This document shows positions 52,717 through 64,000 of a DNA stretch of 64,000 nucleotides, one piece after another (within the stretch, counting starts at the first letter, position 1; every line of letters starts with the position of its first letter). Source of the stretch: Rosa chinensis. Its lineage: Eukaryota; Streptophyta; Magnoliopsida; Rosales; Rosaceae. The stretch lies in NCBI RefSeq assembly GCF_002994745.2, contig NC_037090.1, forward strand, positions 36,513,001 to 36,577,000, written 5' to 3'. The notes below the pieces were generated by a model. The model was not told the origin of the DNA. It saw only the letters and a program-made list of their open reading frames with translations, and ran no database searches. Both the position numbers and the translations under genes were made by a program.

Positions 52717-54012
52717 ATGAGCATGAGGGACGGGGCTATGAACCCGAAACCCAGTTTTGCGTCTGTCCTCTCTACAGACCCCCCCCCCTTTAACTTCTCC
52801 TTTGATAACATGCTCGCCCCTTCCTTCGAGAATGGCTGCCCCACGATCCAAATTTCAGAAGAGGCATATTTGTGGGGCATTGAGCGGTGCCAATCCAACC
52901 TTGTTGGTCGCCTCCTCTCCCCACCAAATGGGACCATGCCCAAAGCCCACGAATTGGCGCAACTCCTGCGTCTGTGTTGGCCTTTTCTGGAAAACTGGTC
53001 TGTTGCACCGTTGGGAAAGGGTTTCTTTATGTTGCAGTTTCAAACCCCAGAGGACAAGCAACGTGTTTGGTCGATGGGCTCCATCAATTTGAAACCTAGA
53101 ATTTTACGTTTGATTCAATGGACACCTAGTTTCTCCCCGACAACCTACAAGAACACCTTTGCACAGGTGTGGGTCCGTTTCTGGGATCTCGGCTTTGCAT
53201 ATTGGGAGCCCCAGACACTATTTGAGATCGCCAGTGGTATTGGCATGCTAGTGAAACTTGATCCAAGGACAGCTAATCGTTCCATTGGTCTCTACAAGAG
53301 AATATTGATTGATGTGGATCTCTCTAAGCCTCCCACTGAGAAGCTCCAAATCAGTAGAGCAAGTGGTGGAATCGTTTCTGTAGGGGTGGAATACGAAACT
53401 TGCCCACCCTTCTGTGATGTTTGTTGCACTGTTGGATATCCTGCCTCAAAATGCAGGTCTAGGGTTCCTTTGGACCAGTCACAGGCTCGGGGCAGAAGTG
53501 TAAATCGTACACGTATAGTTCGTCGTAGGCAGTCCAAGAGAAAGTCAGGGATGAGAAGGGAGCAGTCCAATGAGACACCAGGTAGTTTGGTTACTGCACA
53601 CACTGATATTGCTACTCAACCAACGCTGAACATCCCAGAACTGGATACTTCTCTTGCGGTGCCAGTCCATGCAGAGAATGCTTCTCTAGTTCAAGACAGC
53701 TCTTCCATTGCCAGTGTTCCGCCGGGTTTTCGCAAGTTGGATGGTGCTCCTGACGTGGGCACATGCAGCATTGAACTTGAATCTGCAGATGATGTGACTT
53801 CGATTAGAAACCAAGAAGTCAATACAAATGATGTGATCTCTATTAGAAAACCAGAAGTATTGTTGGATGTGGCTTTGGAGGAGGGAGAGTTCACGCCTGT
53901 AGTAACAAAGAAAGCAAAAAAGCTTCAAAAAAAGTCTGAGAAGGTCAAAGTTAAACCCAAACCTGGGTTGCGCGCTCAAGTCCAGAAGAGTGCAAAACAC
54001 TTTAATTGTTAA
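52717..54012 (+). CDS. LINE ORF1 protein (DUF4283, altered zinc knuckle)
   Basis: 431-residue nucleic-acid-binding protein of the LINE, expected to coat the element RNA. The DUF4283 region is at about 50-205 (SNLVGRLLSPPN, GKGFFMLQFQTPEDKQRVWS, WVRFWDLGFAYWEPQTLFEI). The knuckle reads FCDVCCTVGYPASKC: C, C and the last C are in place, but the His is Tyr. The tail is basic. The stop TAA overlaps the ORF2 ATG (TAATG, 54010-54014). The start may be this ATG or the Met six residues on. Other frames over this stretch are shadows. Confidence 0.85.
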   Translation: MSMRDGAMNPKPSFASVLSTDPPPFNFSFDNMLAPSFENGCPTIQISEEAYLWGIERCQSNLVGRLLSPPNGTMPKAHELAQLLRLCWPFLENWSVAPLGKGFFMLQFQTPEDKQRVWSMGSINLKPRILRLIQWTPSFSPTTYKNTFAQVWVRFWDLGFAYWEPQTLFEIASGIGMLVKLDPRTANRSIGLYKRILIDVDLSKPPTEKLQISRASGGIVSVGVEYETCPPFCDVCCTVGYPASKCRSRVPLDQSQARGRSVNRTRIVRRRQSKRKSGMRREQSNETPGSLVTAHTDIATQPTLNIPELDTSLAVPVHAENASLVQDSSSIASVPPGFRKLDGAPDVGTCSIELESADDVTSIRNQEVNTNDVISIRKPEVLLDVALEEGEFTPVVTKKAKKLQKKSEKVKVKPKPGLRAQVQKSAKHFNC

Positions 54013-57000
54013 TGAAGATTTTGTATTGGAATGCCCGTGGCATGGGAAACGATGACACACGACAGGCTTTAGCTACTATGGTACGTGTTCACAAAGCCTT
54101 AATTGTTTGTATTTCAGAACCTTTTATTTAGTTTTACTTTGTTCATTTCTCCTTTTGGAGATCCTTGGGTCTCCAGCTCGTTACTACTAATAATCGGGGA
54201 TTGCAAGACCCCAACATGTGGTTTCTTTGTCATGAAGCTCTCAGGGTACAGGTGATCTCGGCCTCAGACCAACAGATTTCAGTATCTTGTAGCTTTGAGG
54301 GGTTTCTTCTGCCCTAATGGCGGTGTACACCAAAACTACGGTTGCCGGTAGACGCCATCTTTGGCAAGAATTAATTCAAATTCATTCCCAGCATGGCCAG
54401 GGGCCCCGGTTGGTGTTTGGAGACTTTAATTGCATCTTGGGTGCGCATGAAAAGCGTGGTGGAGCTCCGCCAAATGGAACTTCTTGCCTAGAGTTTAGTC
54501 AGATGTGCTGTGATTGTGAGCTTTTGGATATCCCCACAAATGGTCTAGCCTACACATGGTCAAATGGTCATACTGAGGTCAGGCTTGACCGCTCTCTAGG
54601 GAACATGGAGTGGATGAATTCCTGGAGTTCAATGGATTGTTGCACCCTTACAAAGGCTACGTGAGATCATTGTCCCATTTTAGTGTCCTGCAAGAAGCTG
54701 GATGCTATCCCGAGACCACCTTTCAAGTTTCAAAGTATGTGGTTGCAGACACCAGATTTCTTAGCCTTAGTTCGATCTTTCTGGAACAGACTACAGTATC
54801 ATGGGTGCCCACAATTTATTCTAGCAGCTAAATTATGGGCTCTGAAGGGCATGCTGAAATCATGGAGCAAAGAACAGGTGGGAGATGTACATGCTCAGGT
54901 CGCCCACTCAAGGGCAGCTTTAGATGCGATTCAAGCTGAAATATCCACTCATGGTTTATCTGATGAGAGACTCAATGTTGAAACTGCAGCCCACAATAAT
55001 TATTTATCGGCCCTTTCTCTTCAAGCTACTTTATTAAGGGACAAATCTAGATTACGTTGGCTAAAAGATGGTGACAGAAACACCACTTTTGTTCATAACA
55101 TGGTCAGAGTTCGGCGTCTTCAAAATTCAATTACATCCTTGTTGGTTGGGGACATGGTGCTCAATGATCAGGCTGATATTGCTACACATGTGGTACAACA
55201 CTTTGAAAGTTGTTTCACTCAGGATCATCAAATTGGGGTCACTGGTCTGTTGGAAAGGGTCATCCCTCATATGGTAACGGAGGAGGAGAACTATTCCCTT
55301 CTAGTCATTCCCTCTGCTGAAGAAATCAGAGATGCCGCTATGAAAATGGATGGAACTAGTGCCCCAGGGCTTGATGGTTTTGGAGGATGTTTTTTCACTT
55401 CTTGTTGGTCTGTGGTAGCTCAGGATGTAACTCTGGCAGTTCAGAGTTTTTTCATTAATGGATACATTATGCCGCATTTCAACTCCAACATCCTCATATT
55501 AATTCCCAAGCTAGAAGACGCTGAAAACATCTCTGACTTTCGTCCAATTGCACTTGCTAACTTCGTGTTCAAGATTATCACAAGAATTATGGCTGATAGG
55601 CTTGGTCCACTTGCTTGTCGTATCATCTCCCCTAGCCAAAGTGCCTTCATTAGAGGAAGGTCCATTATTGATCCCATTGTGTTGACCTCAGAATGTGTGA
55701 ACCTTCTCGACCAGAAATGTAAGTATGGGAATTTAGCTTTTAAATTTGATATCCGCAAAGCCTTTGACACTTTGGATTGGAATTTTCTTCTTCGAGTCCT
55801 CCATACCTTTGGGTTTGATGAAACCTTCGTACACTACATTCATGCTATCTTGCAATCTGCATATATTTCTGTCAGTGTTAATGGGCAAGCCAATGGGTAC
55901 TTTACATGCTCCAGGGGTGTCCGTCAAGGCGATCCCTTATCTCCTTTATTGTTTTGCCTCGCTGAAGAAGTTCTAAGTCATGGCCTTACTTCTCTGGTTA
56001 ATAGAAGGAAGATTAGGACAATTGCAGCGCCATCAAGCGTCTCCCCCCATCCCATGTGCTGTTTGAGGATGGTATTATGGTATTTCTTCAAGGTAAGCCT
56101 TCTCACCTAAGAAATCTAATGGCTTTTATGGAAGAATGTGCTGTGAATTCTGGGCAGGTGGTTAACAAAGCCAAATCAAACTTATTTTTGGGAAGATATA
56201 CTTTGCCGAGGCAGAACAGAACTTGTGGTTTACTTGGAATACGTCCAGGTCAGCTCCCCTTCACCTATGTCGGTGTTCCCATTTTTATTGGGCATCCGAA
56301 ATCGGTGCATTTGGTTCCAATTGCAGACAAAGTGAGGTGCAAGCTTAGCTCCTGGAAAGGTAAACAATTGTCGCAAGCAAGTAGGCTGCAACTTATATCC
56401 TCTGTAATTGAAAGCATCTTGATCTACAGTTTCCACATCTATGAATGGCCAAAGTCTCTTCTTACTAAAGTACAGGGATGGATGAGAAACTTCTTTTGGA
56501 GTGGGGATCCACTTAAGAACGGGTATGCCCTAGTAGCCTGGAGTACGATATGCACCCCCAAATCTCAAGGAGGGTTGGGTTTAAAGAATCTTTTTGCTTT
56601 GAATAGATCCTTGTTATTAAAAAGATGTTGGGAGGTGGCTTCAAAGGCTTCTACATCCGCGAGGTTCCTACATGATCGTTTTCTGCAAGTGGGTTTGCAC
56701 CCTTATCCGTCTTATAAGAAATCTGCAATTTGGCTTGGGTTAAAAAAATTATGGCCAATGCTTCTAGTACGGGTGAAATGGCTCCTGGGAGATGGTTCCA
56801 CGATAAGGTTTTGGAAGGATAATTGGTTAGGTGAGGCAGTAATTCACTCCACAGATTATGAGGAAGAAGTCAGGAAGCTCCTAAATGACAAGGTTGGTGA
56901 TTTCATCTGGAATGGTCAGTGGAACCTTCCTCCTAGCTTCTGTAGGGTCTTTCCCCAAGTTGCCCAAGCTATCAGTACAGTCCCTATATCGTCTGATCTT

Positions 57001-58136
57001 GCTCAGGATCAACTGATCTGGACTGAGACATCATCTGGCACTTTGTCATCCAAGGAAGCATACCAGGTGTTGTCTCCTCCCATACCAGAGCCTCCTTGGT
57101 GTAAGCGGATTTGGCATCAGGCCATTCAGCCACGTAAGAGCATGGTAGCATGGAAAACTTTACTTAATAGAGTTTCTACAGATGAGCGGCTTCAGCGTTG
57201 TGGTACCAGGCTCTGTTCAAGATGTTATCTTTGCCGAAAACACATTGAAACTAATAATCATCTATTTCTTGAGTGTGTGGTTGTTGCGTCATCTTGAGCT
57301 TGGCTCTAACAAATGTTCAGGCTTCTTATTCCTCCAGGTACATCCCTGCAAGACTTGTTTCTGGATGTTACCCTCTCTACGCTTAATCAATCTTCAAAAT
57401 TGCTATGGTTTATATCTGTCTGCAACTTACTTTGGTGCCTGTGGAGTGAACGTAACAAAAGAGAGTTTGAAGGTGGTGACTGTTGCCCCTCTAGATTCAA
57501 ACAATTTTTCCTATTGTCCCTAAAAGATTCTGCAAGTTTAGCTTTTGTCTCTGCCTCTTCTATCTCAAGTCAAATTCCCATCTTTGGCTACCTTGGCATT
57601 TCACCTCTTCTTCCCTCGGCACCCCGCTTCATTCCTGTGATTTGGCAATCCCCCCTGGAAGCTGGTTTAAAGCTAACTCTGATGGTTCCTTCCGTGATTT
57701 AAACCAAGCTGGCTATGGAGCGATTTTCAGAAACAGCGACGCGACCTTCTTGGATGCTTTTTCTTGCAACGCACAGGTCTCTTGTGCCATAGATGCAGAG
57801 TTATTGGCTGTGCTTGAGGTAATTAAGGTGGCAAAAGAGAGAGGTTGGTTCCCTTTGTGGATAGAAACAGACTCCAGGTTAGCTTTACAATACTTTAAAA
57901 AGCCAGGTTTAACACCGTGGAGGCTTCGGGTGCAATGGATGAATAGCCTTGCCTCCATTAGTCAGTTTCAGGTACACATCACTCATGTCTTCAGGGAGGG
58001 GAATCAAGTTGCAGATAAGTTGGCTAACTACGGTGCCTTGAATAGTGGGTCAGTTTGGTGGGATTCTATCCCTCATTTCTTGATTAGTTCTTTTGGTCAT
58101 AATTTTTCTGGACGTACCACTTACCGGTTTGCTTAG
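54012..58136 (+). pseudogene. LINE ORF2 (endonuclease-RT-RNase H), disrupted
   Basis: It begins MKILYWNARGMGNDD, overlapping the ORF1 stop. Endonuclease parts: YWNARG, SEP, GDFNCIL (near 54420) and DHCPIL (near 54665). RT follows: APGLDGFGG, FRPIALAN, FDIRKAFDTLDW and VRQGDPLSPLLF (near 55920); the FADD box reads FEDG near 56060. A zf-RVT end is CYLCRKHIETNNHLFLEC near 57230. RNase H is ANSDGSF, DAELLAVLE, ETDSRLAL and NQVADKLANYG (57660-58030). Breaks: TAG at 54129, a shift near 54300, TGA at 54662, and shifts near 56040, 57300 and 57650. Open pieces are 54683-56110, 56056-57297 and 57642-58136. Confidence 0.9.
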
Positions 58137-58689
58137 ATTTGGTTGGTTTTTTATTTGTTTGTTCTATGTATGGGAGTGGTTAAGGTCTAGCCCCCCACCC
58201 CGTTTCTTTGTATCTTTTGATTCATTCTTAATAAATTCACTAAGGAGGGACGGGCGGTGGGTTCCCGGTTGTAATGGTCCCCCCTTTGGGGTTGTGTGGG
58301 TCCCTTAGTGCCCCCTTTCAGACCGTTACAAAGGAGCTAATATCGCCTAATCCTCTTTAGTTTTCAAAAAAAAAAAATCCATGAGTAAAATACAGCCATA
58401 AAAGCAGTGGTAATGATGACTTGTCGGCCAAGTATGTTATCACCTATACAAATGAGGCTCGACATCCAGGTAATTCATCTCATTCCGACTTGTTTTACTA
58501 CACTTGACTAAGATAAATACTGACTTAGGCATTAGAGGGTTTTCTGAAGTATCCCCCCTCTTCGAGCCGACGGTTAAACTTCAAGTCAACTCCCAAAGAA
58601 ATTAAGCTTCTCGATCATTTCTAGTCAGGTTCCGCTCCAATCCACATTCATTAGTAAGTCAAAATCCTCTTCGAAATTTTTTGTCACCA

Positions 58690-59595
58690 ACGGTAACTTG
58701 AAAAAGAAAAAGAAAAATTGGGTTGAGATGCGATTATCTTTCTTCGGAATGAAGACCACCATTTGTACATGTCTATATAACTACTAGATTTGGATGGAAT
58801 ATATGAGATTCTGATTGGTTGAAAGATGGAAAAAACTAATTTTTCGTATAATTTTGTGGTATATAAATCGATTGATTAGAATGAATTAATCATCATTATT
58901 TTAAATGTCTTCTTGGCCTTCTTCTGCCATTTGCCTTTTAGTTTGGTCAACTATCCTCACATTTTCAATCTTCGTATTCATATTCTTCTTCTTACGATGG
59001 AGGTAGAGGCAGAAAGGAAATAGTGGTGAGCCGGGGGTTGTGCATATGGTAGTTTTAGAGGTGACTGTTGAGTTTTGTTTTGTTTGTTTTTTTTTTTTTC
59101 AAGCTTTTGCAAAGGGTTATAATAGGGTTTAAAATTATACAAAAACATCAGGACGTTCAAATGTCAAATTGAAAAGTATAAATAGAATCACTCTAAAAAA
59201 AAATTAGATAATGCTGCTGGGTTGCTCTAAAAAGAAATGCAACACGCATCCTGTTCTCTCATTTGAAGTTAATACACATAAAGAGCTAAAACATGTATAT
59301 AAGGTCTACACTAGAAAGGCTTTCATACTAAAAAAAAGTAAACTAAAATAGAGAATACCTTCTCATAATGATGAACTACGAAAGAAATATTACTTCAAAT
59401 TCTTAAAACCTGAAATATGAATATAAGGAACATAAATTTGAAAATGAGTCTCTAAACAATTAACTTTGCTATTGTCACAAAGATTAATTCCTCAGTCGTC
59501 TCCTAATTAACAAACATTCGTTCTTATATAAATGTCACAAACACATAAGAGACTAGTTTGGTTCAAGATAACATCCGCAAATACAATCTAACTAG
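58690..59595. other. AT-rich flank 3' of the HD-ZIP IV gene
   Basis: No gene or element recognised. The part next to 59595 should contain the 3' untranslated region of the minus-strand HD-ZIP IV gene. Confidence 0.4.
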
Positions 59596-60486
59596 TTAAT
59601 CCAAGCCAGCGCAGTTGAGAGCAGTTTTTATTTTTTGAACAGTCAAACTAATAAGAGTATTGACAGTTGCCACGGACTCAACGTTCAGCACTTGGGAAGG
59701 TGAGGGGAAGGGAACCAATATCTGGAAAGCCACAGTAAGGAGTGAACCACCTGATTTGGCAGGGTTTGTGTTGCTCGAAGTCCCAGTATCAGGACGACCA
59801 TCATCTGAGATTATGAACCCCGAGGGAAGTATGGGAATGTCAGAAGAGTCAACCTCACCCCCGATTGCTATATTGATAGTAGCTACCTCGACAGGAGCAT
59901 AGATAACCATAGACCCCAGAGTGTCTATATAACTTTCTTGCAAAAGAAGCATATTACCCTCTGTCGGTACAAAAGGCTGCTCCATGGAAACCATTTAATA
60001 GAATTAAACTATATTGTCTATTTATAGAATGAACTTATTTGACATTAAAACTTACAACTTAAAAGAATATAAATTTATCGATGTATAAGTGCAACATTTA
60101 AAGGGCTGATAAGCATTTAAATTATATCATTAAATTGACTGTTTCGAGAACTGAAATATTTTTTCTCTATTTCCAAGTTTCCATGTCCATGCATCAAATA
60201 TAATAATATATAACAGGTGCAATTCAATTTCGAGTTAGTCTTCTCATATTTCCTGGTTAAACAAATCTATGAAATAAAAGGAAAAAAATATTACCTGAAT
60301 AATAGAAATACAGTTTCCTGGATGAGCTCCAGTTGAAATGTGTGCAATCACATTCATTGGATTTCCGTTAGAGAGGACATCCCACTGAGTGAAACATAGA
60401 AATAAGATTACTTAGGTCAGTTTTCAAAAGAGAGAGAACAGGTTTTGTTAGGTCATGTTGCAATCTCTAGTAAATGATTCATATAC

Positions 60487-60537
<51 letters not shown>

Positions 60538-63500
60538 AAATCAGCTTATTAGTTAAAAACCTGCACTCTTGTTTTCTCATTTGTGAAGAAGTTAAAGACG
60601 TCTTGGGAATGTAGAGGAAGCCATAGAGAAGTAGCAGCAACGACGACCATGCCACTGGGCTCGCCTGGATCTATGCTTTTACGAACATTGACTCGAACCC
60701 CGCTATTATTCGCTTCTGATAGTTGAGGGAAATCAAGCTTTCCTGACATGCTCAACATTCCACAAAAGTTCCTAACCATCCTGTGGGAAAGCTTCATTAT
60801 GCTACTTCTGCCTTGGGGCATAGCAAACACTAAACAATGGACATGCAATATCATCATGAAAATTCAAAACTATTATAAAATTATAAGGAAAGAAGACAAG
60901 ACATGCTTACATAACTTGAGATATTTGGTTTTTCCTATTGGCATTACTTTCTAGTTAATTATCTAAATAATTAGAGCTGATTAATGGCAACTTACTTGCT
61001 CCAAATTCGCTACTAGATGAAACGTCATCGAATGAGCAACCAAATCTTTCACACATCCTCTGGAGAGTAACAATCCATCTTTGTGCTCCATATGCGACGC
61101 TACCACACACAAGATCTCTATAGAGCCGATGAGTTTGTGTCTTATCATCGACTTCCACGTGTTCAGCCCAAGTTACCTAGATTACAATAAAAACTCCATG
61201 TTACATAAACTACCTAGTTATCACTTTAACAGCTAATTATAATGACACAAATTCTTCAAGCTAAAATATAATAAAGATCGTTGAATGATTTAATTCTAAT
61301 GTCCAAGATATGTGCAAGCTTCTATATAGAAATTTCATTTCTTAATGTTGTCATGTATATTACATATCATGATCTAAAGCCATGTTACTGGCAAGATGCT
61401 TCCCGTAGACAATTATTGACAATAAAATTTCTACTTATCTACAAAACAAAACCAAAAAAATCTCAGTGAAAATTGAATTCATGAATATAGACTAAAACTA
61501 CTTTGAAATATTCAAAAGTCGCATTTTAATATTTAAACTACTAAAACACTCTTCCATTAGATCTAAAAGTGTAAGGATTACAAAGAATTATTTTGTTTTT
61601 TCTAGTTAATGCCAAACATGTTCTTAAAATAGTACTACATATAGAGTTGTAACTAAAAGGTTATGGAGGTGAGACCATATAGCTATCCTAACCTTAGAGC
61701 ATCCATTTGGCATGTCTTGAATCATGCATCCTGAAGGAAGCCTCCATGATCGTTGAGTAGTACTTCCTTTAAAGCAATCATAAGAGACATCAACAATCAC
61801 CCATGTGCCAACTTCGATTTGCTGACAAAAGCGGAGAAAGTAGAAATCTCGTGGAAGCACCAGTGGTGAAAGAATGTGCATTTGCCCATACATCTGCATC
61901 ACAGATTTTTGTCCAATTGAATAATCTCAACAAAGAGTAGAAAGATGGTTTAACTAGCTTAACAAAATAATGGCTTGTTTTTTTTAAATGTACCAGTTGT
62001 AAGCAACCACTCTGGGTCCCAAACATTCCTGCTTGGAGTACTTCAATTGTTTTAGCTTTCGTCACAATTGTTGGAAAGAGGTCTACCCACTTATTCTGCA
62101 AAATTGAACAATTATGCATCAATTGGTTGGATCTTTCCAACAGTACAGAGATCAAGATATCATTTGCTAAATATACAGGAAAAGTAAGAGTTAGCAATAC
62201 TAACTGCATCTAAAAATGCGTCAACCAATTGTAGTGCACTAATGCTCGCAATTCCTGAATCTTTTGAGGACTCTATACGAGCACTGGAGGTTTTTAAGCG
62301 ATAAGCCCTTGGAAATATCTTATCGTAGTTTTCATGGTTAAGGACATATCTCCCGTCACTGTTGGACTTGATCCACATAGGCTCATTGATCCGCAAAATT
62401 CTAATCAACTCTTCCATGGCACTTGCCGCTGTCTCTATCATGACTGCCTTTTCAGTCTCAGGGATTGCATTTACCTGGTAATAAGCTAGCGCAGCATTGT
62501 TACTAATTGTAGGATTAATAAATTCATGACTAAGGTCAGAACTTCTCATTGCTTGGTTTATTAACAATCCTGGTGATACATCCGGCGAGGATCTAGCGGC
62601 ATATGTCAACGAATCTATTTGAGAGAGCGGTTTCCCAATAAACTTGGAAAGAAGGGTGGCTACTTTGTCATGCTGCAGAAAAGAAAAGAAAAAACAATTA
62701 TTCTTGACTAAAGATCATTTAAGCGAATCTACCTAAAGACAGAATGAACAAATGAACAATTAATGTGTCATTATAAATATGATGAAAATAATAGTGTATG
62801 TAAAGAAAATTATTTATTTCAAAATTTGCCTCTTCTTTCAATTGGGCATTCTCCAAGTGAAGTTTCTGCAAACTCTTTTGCCGGTCTTGCTCTCCAAAAG
62901 GAGGACCTCCACAAGCAGGACAAATGACATTCTTCAAAGCCTCTTTAATTGCATAGTTCTCACACTGGATCCTACTATTTTCCGCTCGAAGAGTGGAGTT
63001 GTCTGCTCTCTCAGTTTGAGTCTAAAAAGTGTATTGGAAATGTATCATTACAGATGCAATAACAAAACAAAATTGTTAACCACACTTAAATGAAAAAAAA
63101 AAAAAAATAGAAAACCTTTGTTTGAGTCCTCTTGTTTTGGAACCAAAACTTGATCTGTTGTGGCTCTAACCCTAACTCCTTGCTCAACTGACGACGTTGG
63201 TTATCGTCCGGGTGGGGGCATTTCTTGAAAAATCTTCATAAACAAGAACCCGATGATCATTAATACACACACAGAGGCAGAAGACTGATATCTAAAATAT
63301 TAAAAGCAATAAAACCTCATCACTTGAAGAAAAGCTTATGCAAGCAAAAATCAAGTATATAATCCTACTATTAAGAGTGAACGGGAAGAAAATATATTAT
63401 TAATCCGTGCATACCCATAAGAGGACAAACCAAATATGCAACGACACCCAAAACCATCCTAAAAACTAATTATTACTTCTTTCTCTTTGTTTTAATTCAC

Positions 63501-63947
63501 CTCCTTATTGGAGCAAGAGAAGACAAACCTTAAGATATATGTACATCACCCTAAATCTTAAAATAAGATCAACCTTGAAAAACCTTCAAATACATATACA
63601 TCATCCTATAGAAATTAATTCAAGATGTATGTTTAAGTTGATATAAAGAATCATCACCGCTACAAGCAGATATAGACAATAAACACATCTCAAGGAAATG
63701 CTCTAATTAGTTACTCTTTGGAATATATTATGGAGAGCAATTACATATGCATTCATTGTTCATTATCACATGATTTGGCTGAGAATTCAAAATGGAAAGA
63801 GGTTGGTCGATCTTACGCTTCAAGATGTTGTATCTGCTGAGAGGTGTGGCGGTGATAAGTCTTCCCTCTCTTGCGAGAATTCGATGCTTCTTGTTCATCA
63901 CCCGAGGCTCCACCATTTTCATTTCCATTTCCCTTGGGAAGGTCCAT
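59596..63947 (-). CDS. HD-ZIP class IV (homeodomain-START) transcription factor
   Basis: Nuclear regulator of epidermal identity/trichome genes that binds L1-box DNA. Ten exons: 63947-63817, 63233-63116, 63021-62830, 62672-62205, 62095-61994, 61893-61693, 61176-60996, 60829-60561, 60384-60295, 59976-59596; 710 residues, close to HDG11 (about 720). The homeodomain (about 27-85) has [15 protein letters not shown] and [13 protein letters not shown]. The zipper-loop-zipper includes [10 protein letters not shown] (117-126). START and the HD-SAD region follow, to [13 protein letters not shown] and [15 protein letters not shown]. It looks nearest the HDG8/HDG11/HDG12 branch. Intron 3 must use a GC donor (AG/GCAAAT). 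The start ATG (MDLPKGNG) lies just after a good acceptor (63967), so a 5' UTR intron and upstream exon lie outside the window, or a longer N-terminus exists. Confidence 0.93.
60487..60535. repeat. (GT)n(GA)n microsatellite in HD-ZIP IV intron 8
   Basis: About 8 GT units followed by about 16 GA units, in the 176 bp intron between exons 8 and 9, about 25 nt from the exon 8 donor on the coding strand. Confidence 0.93.
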
Positions 63948-64000
63948 ACGTTTTTTTCTTCTCCCACTAAGAAAAACACAAACAATTTAATGCTCAGAAT

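Larger units (their letters stand above)
52679..58377 (+). mobile_element. Near full-length plant L1-type LINE
   Basis: TCCATGAGTAA is found exactly on both sides (52668-52678 and 58378-58388) as target duplication, and the 3' end is A-rich with 12 A (58366-58377). The 5.7 kb element has a short 5' leader, ORF1 (DUF4283 plus knuckle), ORF2 (endonuclease, RT, zf-RVT, RNase H) and a 230 bp 3' UTR. ORF1 is open; ORF2 is broken in several places. It inserted into the 3' LTR of the small LTR element. Confidence 0.95.
51396..58689 (+). mobile_element. Small non-coding LTR element, split by a LINE
   Basis: 5' LTR 51396-51883. 3' LTR 52453-52678 continuing, after the LINE, at 58389-58689. Both start TRTRGGGRTGGTCAATTATT and end TTTTTTGTCACCA. 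The 570 bp between them holds a primer-binding-like site but no protein; a ~30 bp word (AGGCCYGAGGAAAGAWTYG) repeats four to five times at 52247-52385. Without the LINE the element is about 1.6 kb, in the range of non-autonomous TRIM/SMART-type elements. The LTRs are clearly diverged, and the 3' LTR has TA instead of the terminal TG. No clear target duplication was found. Confidence 0.75.

Noticed and set aside
58093..58308. 71-codon frame after the LINE ORF2
   Set aside because: It lies in the LINE 3' UTR in a frame different from RNase H, with no domain.
59660..59902. 80-codon + strand frame
   Set aside because: Antisense to the last exon of the HD-ZIP IV gene.

Overview
This is nuclear DNA of a flowering plant (core eudicot): many-intron genes with GT-AG junctions, a TIR-type resistance gene, a homeodomain-START (HD-ZIP IV) gene, and dense nested retrotransposons of plant type. 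A rose-family origin is my best guess, from memory of TIR domains joined to RPS2/At4g27190-like NB-ARC domains there; nothing in the window proves it.

Four multi-exon genes can be rebuilt with frames that close across every junction. (1) 12681-16294 (+): an NLR joining a TIR domain to a CC-NLR-class NB-ARC-LRR. (2) 25271-33666 (+): a 12-exon MUS81-like endonuclease of 478 residues lacking the usual N-terminal HhH domain and the central segment. (3) 35527-42240 (-): a complete 21-exon UDP-glucose pyrophosphorylase, 469 residues. (4) 59596-63947 (-): a 10-exon HD-ZIP IV transcription factor, 710 residues. Genes 2 and 3 converge, with a LINE remnant between them.

The rest is mostly mobile DNA. 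0-6 kb: a solo LTR (365-3072, TSD GTGAG) inside a retroposon-like repeat, beside an older truncated LTR. 6.05-12.1 kb: a Copia element (TSD GTATC) with near-identical LTRs, intact gag and wrecked pol, ending about 580 bp upstream of the NLR. 17.3-20.8 kb: a 3.4 kb Ty3/gypsy-type LTR with polypurine tract on one side and primer-binding site on the other. 22.4-24.95 kb: a hAT-like element holding a nested, poly(A)-tailed, TSD-flanked retroposon with an intact DUF4283/zinc-knuckle/AT-hook ORF. 43.2-49.1 kb: a MULE-like MITE, then a 3.6 kb MULE-like element with about 200 bp inverted ends, a GC-rich interior and a nested TG...CA element. 50-51.2 kb: remnants of a MOS2-like gene and an LRR gene. 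51.4-58.7 kb: a small non-coding LTR element whose 3' LTR was hit by an almost full-length LINE (52679-58377).

The genes do not form a pathway; they are independent housekeeping, repair, immunity and developmental loci separated by transposon layers. The most unusual items are the TIR/CC-NLR chimera, the shortened but open MUS81 paralogue, and the elements that appear to have been mobilised in trans. No tRNA, rRNA or CRISPR array was seen.
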